A DNA stretch of 64,000 nucleotides, from assembly GCF_011752625.1 (NCBI RefSeq), contig NZ_VWXD01000003.1, positions 434,001 through 498,000 on the forward strand, read 5' to 3'. Below the pieces are notes generated by a model, which saw only the letters and a program-made list of their open reading frames with translations, was not told the origin of the DNA and made no database searches. This stretch comes from Candidatus Pantoea formicae. GTDB lineage: Bacteria > Pseudomonadota > Gammaproteobacteria > Enterobacterales > Enterobacteriaceae. Shown piece by piece: positions 1 through 9,407 of the stretch; position 1 is the first letter of the stretch, and each line of letters begins with the position of its first letter. Both the position numbers and the translations under genes were made by a program.

Positions 1-292
1 GCAGCGTACCGTTCACGCCATGCTTCAGCGATTCCACTTCCAGCTTCAGGCCCTGATACACCGAAACAATTTCCCGTGCCCAGGTCAGCACACGCTCCCC
101 TTCCGGCGTGAAGCCGTCAAAGTTGTTGCTGCGATTGATCAGCGATAATCCCAGTTCGCGCTCAAGATTCTTCAGTCGCATCGATAGCGTCGGCTGGCTG
201 ACAAAACTGGCCTCAGCTGCGCGACCAAAATGGCGTTCACGCTCCAAATTACAGAGATAAATTAATTGCTTGATGTCGATTTTCGCATCCAC
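1..292 (-). CDS. LysR-family transcriptional regulator, N-terminal part (runs off window)
   Basis: The visible 97 residues hold a typical LysR winged helix-turn-helix: an opening IDIKQLIYLCNL, then HFGRAAEASFVSQPTLSMRL as the recognition region, then the linker helix start (TPEGERVLTWAREIV). The start is a GTG at 292-290; no in-frame ATG is seen nearby. The effector-binding domain lies outside the window, so the ligand and targets cannot be named. It is on the same strand as, and downstream of, the PTS permease gene, separated by about 220 bp and a possible terminator, so it need not be co-transcribed with it. Confidence 0.85.
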   Translation of the reverse strand, partial: MDAKIDIKQLIYLCNLERERHFGRAAEASFVSQPTLSMRLKNLERELGLSLINRSNNFDGFTPEGERVLTWAREIVSVYQGLKLEVESLKHGVNGTL

Positions 293-332
293 CCTGAAGT
301 CACAGTCGCGCTATGGTAACAAACTCATGTCC

Positions 333-363
333 TAAAAAGCACAAAGGCCGCCTTTTGGCAGCC
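333..363 (-). terminator. Possible rho-independent terminator of the PTS gene
   Basis: On the minus strand a 7-bp stem with a 4-A loop (ggctgcc/ggcggcc, one T-G wobble) is followed by a T-rich run. On the plus strand the same pair is a C-A mismatch, so minus-strand use is favoured. It lies about 150 nt after the stop of the PTS gene. Confidence 0.35.
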
Positions 364-514
364 TCTGAGAATAGAATTAATGCCCCACCCGGCGCTTATC
401 TCCGGCACTCGCAATGGCTTAGCTCTTGAAGGGGCAAAGACATCATCGCAAATATCGGGCCTGCAGATTTAACATTGGTTGCTAATTTTATTATTAGCGT
501 GGTAACTAAATATG

Positions 515-2104
515 TTATGCAACGCCTAACGCACTTTTTACCTCATTGGCGATCTTTTCCACCTGCGGGCCATAGATCACCTGCACATCGTGCTCGCTGA
601 CGCGGTTGACGCCGTTGGCGCCGGTGGTGAGCAAGGTCTGATCCACTACCTCTTTCATCTCTTTCACCCGCACACGTAACCGGGTGAAGCAGCAATCGAC
701 ATCCTCTATATTGCTTTCACCCCCCAGCCCGCTGATGATCACTTTGGTGCGTTCATCAGCCGTCACCTGAGTGCTTTGCGGCTCCTCATCTGCTTCGCGC
801 CCCGGCGTTTCAACCCTCATCCGCGTTATTACAAAACGAAAGCCGTAATAATAAATCGGTGCATAGATAACGCCCAACGCCACCGTCCACCACCAATGCG
901 TTTTACTGCCACCAAGAATACCAAACACCACTAAATCAATCGCACCGCCCTGCACGTTGCCTATCATCAAGTGCAGCATCGACATCAGCATAAAGGACAA
1001 GCCGGTCAGCAAGGCATGAAGAATATAGAGCACCGGTGAAACAAAGATAAAACAGAACTCCAGAGGCTCGGTGATACCCGTGGTGAATGAGGTGAGCGCA
1101 CCCGCCAGTACCAGCGCTTTAACCCGCTGCTTATGTTCCGGGCGCGCAGTGTGGTAGATCGCCAGTGCGGCTGCGGGCAAGCCGAACATCATCACCGGAA
1201 TTTTCCCTTGCGCAAGGAACTGCGTGGCACTGCGCACCGTGTCATCAGGAATCGCTCCCGGATGGGTCAGCGAACTGTTAAAGATATTCAGGGCGCCGAC
1301 CACGGTTTGTCCATCCACCGTTGCCATGCCCCCAATCGGCGTGAATCGCACTGTCTCATTGAGGATATGATGTAAACCGGTGGGTATCAGCAGACGTTCA
1401 CCGGTGCCTAAGAGAAATGCACCATATTGCCCACTTTTCCCAATCATTTGCCCCACCCACGCAATGCCTTGGCCAATGGTGGGCCAAATCAACGCCAGCA
1501 GCACACCAATCAGCGGCAAGACGACGATGGTGACGATCGGCACGAAGCGGCGTCCGCCGAAGAAGCTGATCGCCGTTGGCAGTTGCTGGGTATAAAAGCG
1601 GTTATGCAGCGCAACAGTGATCAATCCCGCAATCACCCCGCCTAACACACTCATATTGTAGGTAAAGATCCCCAGCATATTGATGTACTCGGCTGAGGTC
1701 ATCATCGCGGTAGTTTGATCCATACCCGCCTGCTGCAAAGCAGCGGGCGTGGTGGTTAGCGCGGTGAGTCCTTTCGCGGCCAGCGTGGCGTTAATGCCCA
1801 CGTTCATCGAGATATAGCCAATCACGGCAGCAAATGCAGCGGTCGGCTTTTCTGCTTTCGCTAAACCAATCGCACTGGCGACCGCAAAGAAAACCGGCAG
1901 ATTGGCAAACAACGCGGCCGCCACTTTGCGGATAAAACCGATGATGAGCTGCGGTACCTGCAAATTGGCAAAGGCATCGCCGGTGACCGCAGGGTTTTGC
2001 ATCGCCGCTGCCAGCCCAAGAAATATCCCGGCGGCAGCGATAACGGAGATCGGCATCATCAAGGCTTTACCGAAGGCATGAATTTGGCTGGCCAGATTCT
2101 TCAT
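515..2104 (-). CDS. PTS sugar permease, EIICB type, MalX-like (maltose/glucose or alpha-glucoside)
   Basis: Phosphotransferase-system inner-membrane permease fused to an EIIB domain. The EIIC part (about residues 1-410) is strongly hydrophobic and has the family motifs GTGERLLIPTGLHHI and GITEPLEF. The EIIB domain is at the C-terminus with the phosphorylated cysteine in CFTRLR. At 529 aa it is the length of E. coli MalX (530 aa) and resembles it along its whole length, so maltose/glucose or an alpha-glucoside is the likely substrate; this is inference. No EIIA is present, so phosphate would come from EIIA-Glc (Crr). The start chosen is the ATG at 2104, which has an AAAGGG ribosome site; an upstream in-frame ATG at 2206 would add 34 unrelated residues. 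It is divergent from the oxidoreductase at 2342. Confidence 0.85.
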   Translation of the reverse strand: MKNLASQIHAFGKALMMPISVIAAAGIFLGLAAAMQNPAVTGDAFANLQVPQLIIGFIRKVAAALFANLPVFFAVASAIGLAKAEKPTAAFAAVIGYISMNVGINATLAAKGLTALTTTPAALQQAGMDQTTAMMTSAEYINMLGIFTYNMSVLGGVIAGLITVALHNRFYTQQLPTAISFFGGRRFVPIVTIVVLPLIGVLLALIWPTIGQGIAWVGQMIGKSGQYGAFLLGTGERLLIPTGLHHILNETVRFTPIGGMATVDGQTVVGALNIFNSSLTHPGAIPDDTVRSATQFLAQGKIPVMMFGLPAAALAIYHTARPEHKQRVKALVLAGALTSFTTGITEPLEFCFIFVSPVLYILHALLTGLSFMLMSMLHLMIGNVQGGAIDLVVFGILGGSKTHWWWTVALGVIYAPIYYYGFRFVITRMRVETPGREADEEPQSTQVTADERTKVIISGLGGESNIEDVDCCFTRLRVRVKEMKEVVDQTLLTTGANGVNRVSEHDVQVIYGPQVEKIANEVKSALGVA

Positions 2105-2341
2105 GGTGTGCGCCCTTTCACAGATTGAAAGAGCAATTATTAGCCAGTTATGCCATTCACACGTCGCTACGGGGCCAGTCAGCCGATGAAATTTGATCCG
2201 CATCACGCTTTAACGCGATAAACGCCGCCTATCGCACCATTAAACCAATCAATTAGACAACTTTTGCTGTCAGTCGCACACTTTCCCCCAACAGAAGTCA
2301 TATTCTGATAACAATTCATAAACAATAAGCCTGCAACGACT

Positions 2342-4651
2342 ATGAAATTTAAACGTAAAATTCAGCCCTACCGTGCCGCTGCTGGCGGCTGGGGTTCTTT
2401 GGAAGCTACCACCCGTTTTGTCCTTGATAGTAAAGCTGCACTGAAAAACATGCGTAACCTGATGCGCATGAACAAAGCACGCGGCTTTGACTGCCCGGGT
2501 TGTGCATGGGGTGACGACAACAAAAGTACGTTTAGCTTCTGTGAGAACGGCGCCAAAGCCGTGACCTGGGAAGCCACGCGTCGTGTCGTTGAACCGGCGT
2601 TCTTCGCCCAACACAGCGTGAGTACCCTGTATCAGCAAAGCGACTATTTCCTTGAGTATCAGGGCCGCCTGACGCATCCGATGCGTTACAACAGCGAAAC
2701 CGACCATTATGAGCCGATCAGCTGGGACGATGCGTTAGCCCTGATCGCCAAACATCTGCAAGCGATGGACCATCCAGACCAGATGGAACTTTACACCTCA
2801 GGTCGCGCCAGCAATGAAGCCTCGTGGCTCTATCAACTGTTCGGCCGCGTGATGGGCACCAACAACTTCCCTGATTGCTCCAACATGTGTCACGAAGCCA
2901 GCGGTACCGGTCTTAAGCGCAGCATCGGCGTCGGCAAAGGCACCATTCGTCTGGATGATTTCGATCATGCGGATGCGATATTTGTTTTTGGCCAGAACCC
3001 GGGCACTAACCATCCGCGTATGCTGCACAGCCTGCGCCATGCCGCCGACCACGGCGCGAAAATCGTCACCTTTAATACCTTGCGTGAGCGCGGCCTCGAA
3101 CGTTTCGCCGATCCACAAAAACCGCTGGAAGTGGTCACTTCAATGGCGGGCACGATTAGTTCTACCTATTACCAACCCAATCTGGGCGGTGATATGGCGG
3201 CCGTGCGCGGCATGGTGAAAACCTTGCTGGAAGTTCAGCGTGAACGTTTGGCTGCGGGTGAACCAGGCATTTTCGATCAGGCTTTTATTGATGCCAACAC
3301 GCAAGGTATTGAAAGCTATCTTGAGGCCGTCGATAACACCCGTTGGGATGACATCGTGCGTCAATCTGGTTTGAGCGAAGCGCAAATCCGTGAAGCTGCT
3401 GCGATCTATCAAAGCTCAGAACGCGTGATCATCACCTGGGCAATGGGTATCACTCAACACAAGCACTCCGTGGATACCGTGCGCGAAATTACCAACCTGC
3501 AGCTGCTATTTGGCCAGTTAGGTAAAAAAGGTGCCGGTTTGTGCCCAGTACGCGGCCACAGTAACGTGCAGGGTAACCGCACCATGGGGATCGATGAGAA
3601 ACCCAACAAGCCGTTCCTTGATGCGCTGGGCGCGCATTTCGATTTCGAGCCGCCGCGTGAACACGGCCACAACACCGTTGAAGCACTGGGTGCCATGCTG
3701 CGTGATGAAGTCAAAGTGCTGATTGCCCTCGGGGGTAATCTGGCAGCGGCTGCGCCAGACTCACCGGTTACTGAAGAAGCCTTGCAGCACTGCGGTTTAA
3801 CGGTGCACATCAGCACCAAACTGAACCGCAGCCATTTGGTGCCAGGTCACGAAGGATTGATTCTCCCAACCTTGGGTCGTACCGAGCGCGATCGCCAGGC
3901 GAGCGGCAACCAGTTCATCACCGTGGAAGACTCCTTCAGCATGGTACACGCATCAGAAGGTGTGGGTGTACCGCTGGCAGATACGCAACGCTCTGAAACC
4001 GCGATTGTGGCGGGTATCGCGCATGCTACTCTCGGTAGCGACAAGATTGACTGGCTGGGTATGGCGGACGATTACAATATCATCCGTGATCATATCGGTG
4101 CCACCATTCCCGGTTTCGCCGATTTCAACAACAAATGCGATATCCCAGGCGGATTCTATCTCGGTAGCGCGGCGGCTGAATGGCGTTTCAACACCCCAAG
4201 CAAACTGGCCGAATTCAGTGCTGCGGCATTGCCGACCTCACTTTTCCCGCAGTTGGGCAACGACGTCGAAGTGCCGTTCACGCTGCAAACTCTGCGTTCG
4301 CATGACCAGTACAACACCACGATTTACGGCCTCGATGACCGCTATCGCGGCGTTTATGGTCAGCGCGAGGTGGTGTTTATCCATCCTGATGATATGGCCT
4401 CGCTCGGCTTTAGCGAAGGTCAACTGGTGGACATTGAAACCCTGTGGAATGACGGACGGACGCGCCGTGTCAGTGGCTTCAAACTGGTTCCCTATAATAT
4501 TCCTCGCGGTAATCTCGCGGCCTATTATCCGGAAACCAACCCGCTGGTGCCGCTCTCCAGTTACGGTGACGGGAGTGGAACCCCCACCTCGAAATCGGTG
4601 CCGGTGAAACTGGCATTAACGGCCGCTGCACCTACGCAGCGTATCGCCTGA
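2342..4651 (+). CDS. FdhF/YdeP-family molybdopterin oxidoreductase
   Basis: A 769-aa cytoplasmic molybdopterin-dependent oxidoreductase of the YdeP family, related to the formate dehydrogenase H catalytic subunit. It opens with AAGGWG and a cysteine cluster (CPGCAW, then a further Cys in FCENG) that would hold an iron-sulfur cluster. The YdeP signatures NMCHE, GHSNVQG, KLNRSHL and SHDQYNTTIYG are all present, the last in the C-terminal molybdopterin dinucleotide-binding domain. There is no in-frame TGA, so no selenocysteine is used. E. coli ydeP is an EvgA-controlled acid-resistance gene; the physiological substrate of the family is not known. The ATG at 2342 has only a weak ribosome site but matches the N-terminus of YdeP. 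A terminator follows, so it is probably a single-gene unit. Confidence 0.88.
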   Translation: MKFKRKIQPYRAAAGGWGSLEATTRFVLDSKAALKNMRNLMRMNKARGFDCPGCAWGDDNKSTFSFCENGAKAVTWEATRRVVEPAFFAQHSVSTLYQQSDYFLEYQGRLTHPMRYNSETDHYEPISWDDALALIAKHLQAMDHPDQMELYTSGRASNEASWLYQLFGRVMGTNNFPDCSNMCHEASGTGLKRSIGVGKGTIRLDDFDHADAIFVFGQNPGTNHPRMLHSLRHAADHGAKIVTFNTLRERGLERFADPQKPLEVVTSMAGTISSTYYQPNLGGDMAAVRGMVKTLLEVQRERLAAGEPGIFDQAFIDANTQGIESYLEAVDNTRWDDIVRQSGLSEAQIREAAAIYQSSERVIITWAMGITQHKHSVDTVREITNLQLLFGQLGKKGAGLCPVRGHSNVQGNRTMGIDEKPNKPFLDALGAHFDFEPPREHGHNTVEALGAMLRDEVKVLIALGGNLAAAAPDSPVTEEALQHCGLTVHISTKLNRSHLVPGHEGLILPTLGRTERDRQASGNQFITVEDSFSMVHASEGVGVPLADTQRSETAIVAGIAHATLGSDKIDWLGMADDYNIIRDHIGATIPGFADFNNKCDIPGGFYLGSAAAEWRFNTPSKLAEFSAAALPTSLFPQLGNDVEVPFTLQTLRSHDQYNTTIYGLDDRYRGVYGQREVVFIHPDDMASLGFSEGQLVDIETLWNDGRTRRVSGFKLVPYNIPRGNLAAYYPETNPLVPLSSYGDGSGTPTSKSVPVKLALTAAAPTQRIA

Positions 4652-4673
4652 GCCATCAGCGTTATCAGAAGGT

Positions 4674-4698
4674 AAAAAGCCGCGTAATGCGGCTTTTT
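4674..4698 (+). terminator. Rho-independent terminator after the YdeP-like gene
   Basis: Stem gccgc/gcggc with loop gtaat, preceded by five A and followed by five T; about 25 nt after the stop codon. Confidence 0.85.
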
Positions 4699-4777
4699 CG
4701 CCTGTTTTGGCCTTGCCGCGCGCCCCTGATTCGCGTAAAACTGTCCACCGCTCTTAGGCCACGAAACTAAATATATT

Positions 4778-6712
4778 ATGTTCCAGGATAACCCGCTGCT
4801 CGCGCAGCTGAAAGAGAAGCTTCACGCGCAAACTCCGCGCGCCGAAGGTGTTGTGAAAGGCACGGAAAAAGGCTTTGGCTTCCTTGAAGTCGATGCCCAA
4901 AAAAGCTACTTCATTCCCCCTCCGCAGATGAAAAAAGTGATGCACGGTGACCGCATTTCAGCGGTGATCCACACTGATAAAGATCGCGAGAGCGCCGAGC
5001 CGGAAACCCTGATTGAGCCCTTCCTGACCCGCTTTGTTGGCCGGGTACAAAAAAAAGACGACCGTCTGTCGATTGTGCCGGATCATCCTCTGTTGAAAGA
5101 TGCCATCCAGTGCCGTGCGGCGCGTGATGTGTCGCATGATTTCCAGAACGGCGACTGGGCCGTCGCAGAGATGCGTCGCCATCCGCTGAAAGGCGATCGT
5201 GGCTTCTATGCTGAACTCACCGAATTTATTGTCACCGCAGACGATCACCTCGCGCCGTGGTGGGTCACGCTGTCACGTCATAATCTGGAACGCGAAGCGC
5301 CAGAAGTGGGCTTCGGCGAGATGCTGGACGAACATCTGCAGCGCGAAGATCTGACCGCTCTCAACTTTGTGACCATCGACAGCGCCAGCACGGAAGACAT
5401 GGATGATGCGTTGTATGTCGAAGCAAAAGCCGACGGCAACTTGTCACTGACGATTGCGATTGCTGATCCTACCGCTTACGTCGCGGAAGGCAGTGAGCTG
5501 GATAAGCTGGCGTCGAAACGTGCCTTCACCAACTATCTGCCGGGCTTCAATATCCCGATGCTGCCGCGTGAGCTGTCCGATAATGTCTGCTCTCTGCGTC
5601 CTCATGTGCGCCGTCCGGCGCTGGCTTGCCGCGTCACACTGACGCCAGATGGCAGCGTGACGGGCGAAGTTCACTTCTTCGCAGCTTGGATTGAATCCAA
5701 AGCCAAGCTGGCCTATGACGAAGTGTCAGACTGGTTGGAAAACAGCGGCAGTTGGCAGCCAGAAAACGATGCGATCGCTGAGCAGATTCGTCTGCTTCAT
5801 CGCCTGTGTCTGGCACGCAGCGAATGGCGCCAAACCCATGCATTAGTGTTTAAAGATCGCCCTGACTACCGCTTCGTACTGGGTGAAAAAGGTGAAGTGC
5901 TGGATATCGTGGCTGAACCGCGTCGTATCGCCAACCGTATCGTTGAAGAATCGATGATTCTGGCTAACATCTGTGCGGCAAAAGTGCTGCAGGAAAAGCT
6001 GGGCTTCGGTATCTACAACCTGCACAGCGGTTTTGACCTGGCCAACGCTGAGCAAGCCGCTGGTGTGCTGGCCGGACACGGTATCACCGTTGACCCGCAG
6101 GCGATTACCACGCTGGAAGGTTTCCGTCAGTTGCGTCGTGAGCTCGATGCGCAACCGACGCAGTACCTCGACAGCCGCATCCGCCGCTTCCAGAGTTTCG
6201 CGGAAGTGGGCACTGAGCCGGGCCCGCATTTTGGTCTTGGCCTCGATGCGTACGCCACCTGGACTTCGCCTATTCGTAAGTTCGGCGACATGATCAACCA
6301 TCGTCTGCTGAAAGCGATTGTGCGTGGCGATAGCATCGCGCGTCCAAATGACGACGTCACCACCATCATGAGTGAGCGCCGTCGCCTGAACCGCATGGCT
6401 GAGCGTGACGTGGGCGACTGGTTGTATGCGCGCTTCCTCGCGCCATTTGCAGGCACCGACCGTAAGTTCAGCGCGGAGATCATGGATGTGTCTCGCGGTG
6501 GTATGCGCGTGCGTCTGTTGGAAAATGGCGCGGTTGCCTTTATCCCTGCTCCGTTTATTCACGCGGTGCGTGATGAGCTGGTGTGCTCACAAGAGAGCGG
6601 CACGGTGCAGATTAAAGGTGAAGTGGTTTACCGCGTTACTGACATTATCGACGTGACCCTTGCCGAAGTGCGCATGGAAACCCGTAGCGTCGTGGCACGC
6701 CCTGCTGCCTGA
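4778..6712 (+). CDS. rnb: Exoribonuclease II
   Basis: Processive 3'-to-5' exoribonuclease that degrades single-stranded RNA to nucleotides. At 644 aa it is the same length as E. coli RNase II. Domains in order are two N-terminal cold-shock domains (from about residue 20 to 185), the RNB catalytic domain (about 190-515) and a C-terminal S1 domain (about 560-644). The acidic metal-binding motif of the RNB domain is visible as [15 protein letters not shown] (residues about 200-215). Terminators lie on both sides, so it is transcribed alone. In E. coli rnb also precedes pdeR, though here a cstA-like pair is inserted between them. Confidence 0.97.
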   Translation: MFQDNPLLAQLKEKLHAQTPRAEGVVKGTEKGFGFLEVDAQKSYFIPPPQMKKVMHGDRISAVIHTDKDRESAEPETLIEPFLTRFVGRVQKKDDRLSIVPDHPLLKDAIQCRAARDVSHDFQNGDWAVAEMRRHPLKGDRGFYAELTEFIVTADDHLAPWWVTLSRHNLEREAPEVGFGEMLDEHLQREDLTALNFVTIDSASTEDMDDALYVEAKADGNLSLTIAIADPTAYVAEGSELDKLASKRAFTNYLPGFNIPMLPRELSDNVCSLRPHVRRPALACRVTLTPDGSVTGEVHFFAAWIESKAKLAYDEVSDWLENSGSWQPENDAIAEQIRLLHRLCLARSEWRQTHALVFKDRPDYRFVLGEKGEVLDIVAEPRRIANRIVEESMILANICAAKVLQEKLGFGIYNLHSGFDLANAEQAAGVLAGHGITVDPQAITTLEGFRQLRRELDAQPTQYLDSRIRRFQSFAEVGTEPGPHFGLGLDAYATWTSPIRKFGDMINHRLLKAIVRGDSIARPNDDVTTIMSERRRLNRMAERDVGDWLYARFLAPFAGTDRKFSAEIMDVSRGGMRVRLLENGAVAFIPAPFIHAVRDELVCSQESGTVQIKGEVVYRVTDIIDVTLAEVRMETRSVVARPAA

Positions 6713-6724
6713 GCATGAAAACCT

Positions 6725-6754
6725 GCGGGATAACCTCTGTTATCCCGCATTTTC
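6725..6754 (+). terminator. Terminator of rnb
   Basis: Perfect 10-bp stem gcgggataac/gttatcccgc with loop ctct, followed by attttct; starts 12 nt after the rnb stop. Confidence 0.85.
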
Positions 6755-6896
6755 TCCCCGCCCTTCTAGCAAATGTTAAATTTGCCTTCTGCTTCACATT
6801 TCTGATCCGAATACCTGTCGTTAACAATTCATTACATTACTTTTAACTTGTTGTATCCGATCGCTTATTTTCCCGGTCCCTACAAGGAGTTAACTC

Positions 6897-8963
6897 ATGA
6901 ACAACGTCAAAACCGGTTTAATCTGGTTAGCGGTGGCGTTAATTGGCGCGGGTGCGTTTGCCATGCTGGCGCTAAGCCGCGGCGAACACGTCAACGCCGT
7001 CTGGTTGGTGATTGCGTCCGTTGCCTGCTACAGCATTGCCTATCGCTTTTACAGCCTGTTTATCGCTGAACGTATTTTCGAGCTGGATGATCGTCGCCGT
7101 ACCCCTGCAGAGCGCCTGAATGACGGCCTCGACTATGTTCCTACCAACAAATGGGTGCTGTTTGGTCACCACTTCGCGGCTATCGCTGGTGCTGGCCCGC
7201 TGGTGGGCCCCATCCTTGCCGCGCAAATGGGTTTTCTGCCAGGCACCATCTGGATTTTGGTGGGTGTGATGCTGGCAGGTGCCGTGCAGGATTTTCTGGT
7301 GCTGTTTATCTCGACTCGCCGCGACGGTCGTTCACTGGGTGAAATGGCACGTCAGGAATTGGGCTCTTTTGCCGGGGTCGTCACCATGCTGGGTGCGCTT
7401 GGCGTGATGATCATCATTCTGTCTGCGCTGGCGCTGGTCGTGGTAAAAGCGCTGGCCAACAGCCCGTGGGGCCTGTTTACCATCGCCGCCACGATTCCAA
7501 TCGCGCTTTTTATGGGCGTGTATATGCGTTACCTACGCCCTGGAAAAATTGCTGAAGTCTCGATTATCGGTTTTGTACTGATGATGGCGGCGATTATTTA
7601 TGGCGGGGATGTCGCGGCCGATCCTTACTGGGGCCCTCTTTTCACGCTGAAGGGTACGGAACTAACGTGGGTGCTGGTGATCTACGGCTTTGTCGCCTCT
7701 TCATTGCCGGTATGGCTGCTGCTGGCCCCACGTGACTACCTCTCAACTTTCCTGAAGATTGGCGTCATTATTGGTCTGGCGGTGGGCATTCTGTTCGCCA
7801 TGCCAGAACTGAAGATGCCCGCTGTCACCAAATTCATCGACGGCAGCGGACCGGTATTCTCTGGCGCGTTGTTCCCGTTCCTGTTTATCACCATCGCCTG
7901 TGGCGCGATCTCCGGTTTCCATGCGCTGGTTTCCAGCGGAACCACACCGAAACTGGTTGAGCGCGAAAGCCACATTCGCTTTATTGGCTATGGTGCCATG
8001 CTGATGGAATCCTTCGTGGCCATTATGGCGCTGATTTGTGCGTCAGTACTGGACCCGGGTGTCTACTTCGCCATGAACGCCCCCGCCGCGTTAATCGGCA
8101 CCACCGTCGAGAGCGCCTCACAGGTGATTAACGGCTGGGGTTTTGTCGTCACACCCGAGATGTTAAGCGGCATCGCGCGTGATGTGGGTGAAACCACCGT
8201 GCTGTCACGTGCGGGTGGCGCACCGACCTTTGCAGTGGGTATGGCACACATTATTACCGAAGTGTTTAACAGCCGCGTGATGATGGCCTTCTGGTATCAC
8301 TTCGCCATTCTGTTTGAAGCGCTATTCATTCTGACAGCGGTCGATGCCGGTACGCGCGCCTGTCGTTTTATGGTGCAAGACCTCGTAGGTACTGTCGTCC
8401 CGTCTATGGCGAATAACCGTTCCTGGTTAGGGAACATGGCCGGTACTACCGTGGCTGTGGCAGGTTGGGGATTCTTTGTCTATCAGGGCGTGGTCGATCC
8501 TCTGGGCGGCATCAACACCCTCTGGCCGCTGTTTGGTATCGGCAACCAGATGCTGGCTTCAATGGCGCTGATTCTGGGTACAGTCGTGCTGTTCAAAATG
8601 AAGAAACAGCGTTACGCGTGGGTGACGATTTTACCGACAGCCTGGCTGTTCGTGACATCAATGACCGCAGGTTGGCAGAAGATTTTCCATGAAAAGCCGT
8701 CGATTGGTTTTCTTGCTCAAGCCAATAAGTTCCGTAAGGGTATTGATGAGGGTGTGATCATTGCCCCGGCCAAAACCGTCGCGGATATGCAAACTATCGT
8801 GTTTAGCAATCAAATAAATGCGGCCCTGTGCGGCTTCTTTATGCTGGTGGCCGTCACCATGCTGATCGCGGCCTTTTTTGTGATCCGCCGCGCGCTGCGC
8901 AGTGACCTGCCGACCACGCATGAGTCTGAGGTTTCGCTGCGTAAGGAGGTGCGAAATGTCTGA
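6897..8963 (+). CDS. CstA-family carbon starvation membrane transporter
   Basis: A 688-aa polytopic inner-membrane protein that aligns along its whole length with E. coli CstA (701 aa), the peptide/pyruvate transporter made under carbon starvation; BtsT (YjiY) is the other paralogue in E. coli. Visible signatures include DGLDYVPT, VLFGHHFAAIAGAGPLVGP, FLVLFISTRRDGRSLGE and VDAGTRACRFMVQDL. The ATG has a good ribosome site (aaggag, 6 nt upstream). Its last 8 nt overlap the start of a YbdD-family gene, the pairing seen for cstA-ybdD and btsT-yjiX. In E. coli cstA is not beside rnb, so this copy is either relocated or an extra paralogue; substrate is therefore not certain. Confidence 0.9.
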   Translation: MNNVKTGLIWLAVALIGAGAFAMLALSRGEHVNAVWLVIASVACYSIAYRFYSLFIAERIFELDDRRRTPAERLNDGLDYVPTNKWVLFGHHFAAIAGAGPLVGPILAAQMGFLPGTIWILVGVMLAGAVQDFLVLFISTRRDGRSLGEMARQELGSFAGVVTMLGALGVMIIILSALALVVVKALANSPWGLFTIAATIPIALFMGVYMRYLRPGKIAEVSIIGFVLMMAAIIYGGDVAADPYWGPLFTLKGTELTWVLVIYGFVASSLPVWLLLAPRDYLSTFLKIGVIIGLAVGILFAMPELKMPAVTKFIDGSGPVFSGALFPFLFITIACGAISGFHALVSSGTTPKLVERESHIRFIGYGAMLMESFVAIMALICASVLDPGVYFAMNAPAALIGTTVESASQVINGWGFVVTPEMLSGIARDVGETTVLSRAGGAPTFAVGMAHIITEVFNSRVMMAFWYHFAILFEALFILTAVDAGTRACRFMVQDLVGTVVPSMANNRSWLGNMAGTTVAVAGWGFFVYQGVVDPLGGINTLWPLFGIGNQMLASMALILGTVVLFKMKKQRYAWVTILPTAWLFVTSMTAGWQKIFHEKPSIGFLAQANKFRKGIDEGVIIAPAKTVADMQTIVFSNQINAALCGFFMLVAVTMLIAAFFVIRRALRSDLPTTHESEVSLRKEVRNV

Positions 8964-9252
8964 GTCCATTTTACGCTGGAGAAAACCCATCGGTGACTGG
9001 CATATCAAGCACTGCTTACCGATCGCAACCGAGGCGGCTGGGCAAACTCTTAATCGCTGGCAACGTATCTGGCAGGGATTACAGCAAAGTTTTCGCTTAA
9101 TGGTTGGCGTTCACGACTATCAAACTTATCTGAAGCATATGCGTGAACATCATCCAGAGCAGCCGCCAATGGATGAACGCGCCTTCCATCGCTACTGCCT
9201 TGAAGCGCGTTTTCCGAGCCAGGCAGGCAAGCTTGGCAAGTGTCCGTGCTAG
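8956..9252 (+). CDS. YbdD/YjiX-family small protein, partner of the CstA-like transporter
   Basis: 98 aa. The second half matches the YbdD/YjiX (DUF466) pattern: a short amphipathic stretch, then V-G-x-x-DYQTYLKHMREHHPEQPPMDERAFHR and a Cys-containing tail (CPC). It is about 30 residues longer at the N-terminus than E. coli YbdD (65 aa). The ATG at 8956 sits inside the end of the cstA-like gene and is preceded by a near-perfect ribosome site (aaggaggt, 8943-8950), so translation is coupled. Function is not known; the constant pairing with CstA/BtsT suggests a role in transporter activity. Confidence 0.85.
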   Translation: MSESILRWRKPIGDWHIKHCLPIATEAAGQTLNRWQRIWQGLQQSFRLMVGVHDYQTYLKHMREHHPEQPPMDERAFHRYCLEARFPSQAGKLGKCPC

Positions 9253-9260
9253 ACTTTTGA

Positions 9261-9282
9261 GCCCCGATTTTCGGGGCTTTTT
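9261..9282 (+). terminator. Terminator of the cstA-ybdD-like unit
   Basis: Stem gccccga/tcggggc with a short TT loop and a run of five T, 8 nt after the stop of the YbdD-like gene. Confidence 0.88.
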
Positions 9283-9407
9283 CGTGCCATTCTTTAGTGA
9301 AAACAAAAATATATTCGATTTGCATCTTGTGCTAGCGCAGGAGGTTGAATACTGTTGCTAAAATAATGAGATACCGCCTGCTGAGCATTTCCCCGGAGGA
9401 AGTTTCC

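Noticed and set aside
2342..4651. Selenocysteine in the FdhF-like oxidoreductase
   Set aside because: There is no in-frame TGA; the YdeP branch does not use selenocysteine.
5843..6562. 239-codon minus-strand frame opposite rnb
   Set aside because: Shadow of the conserved RNase II catalytic domain; no ribosome site or recognisable motif.
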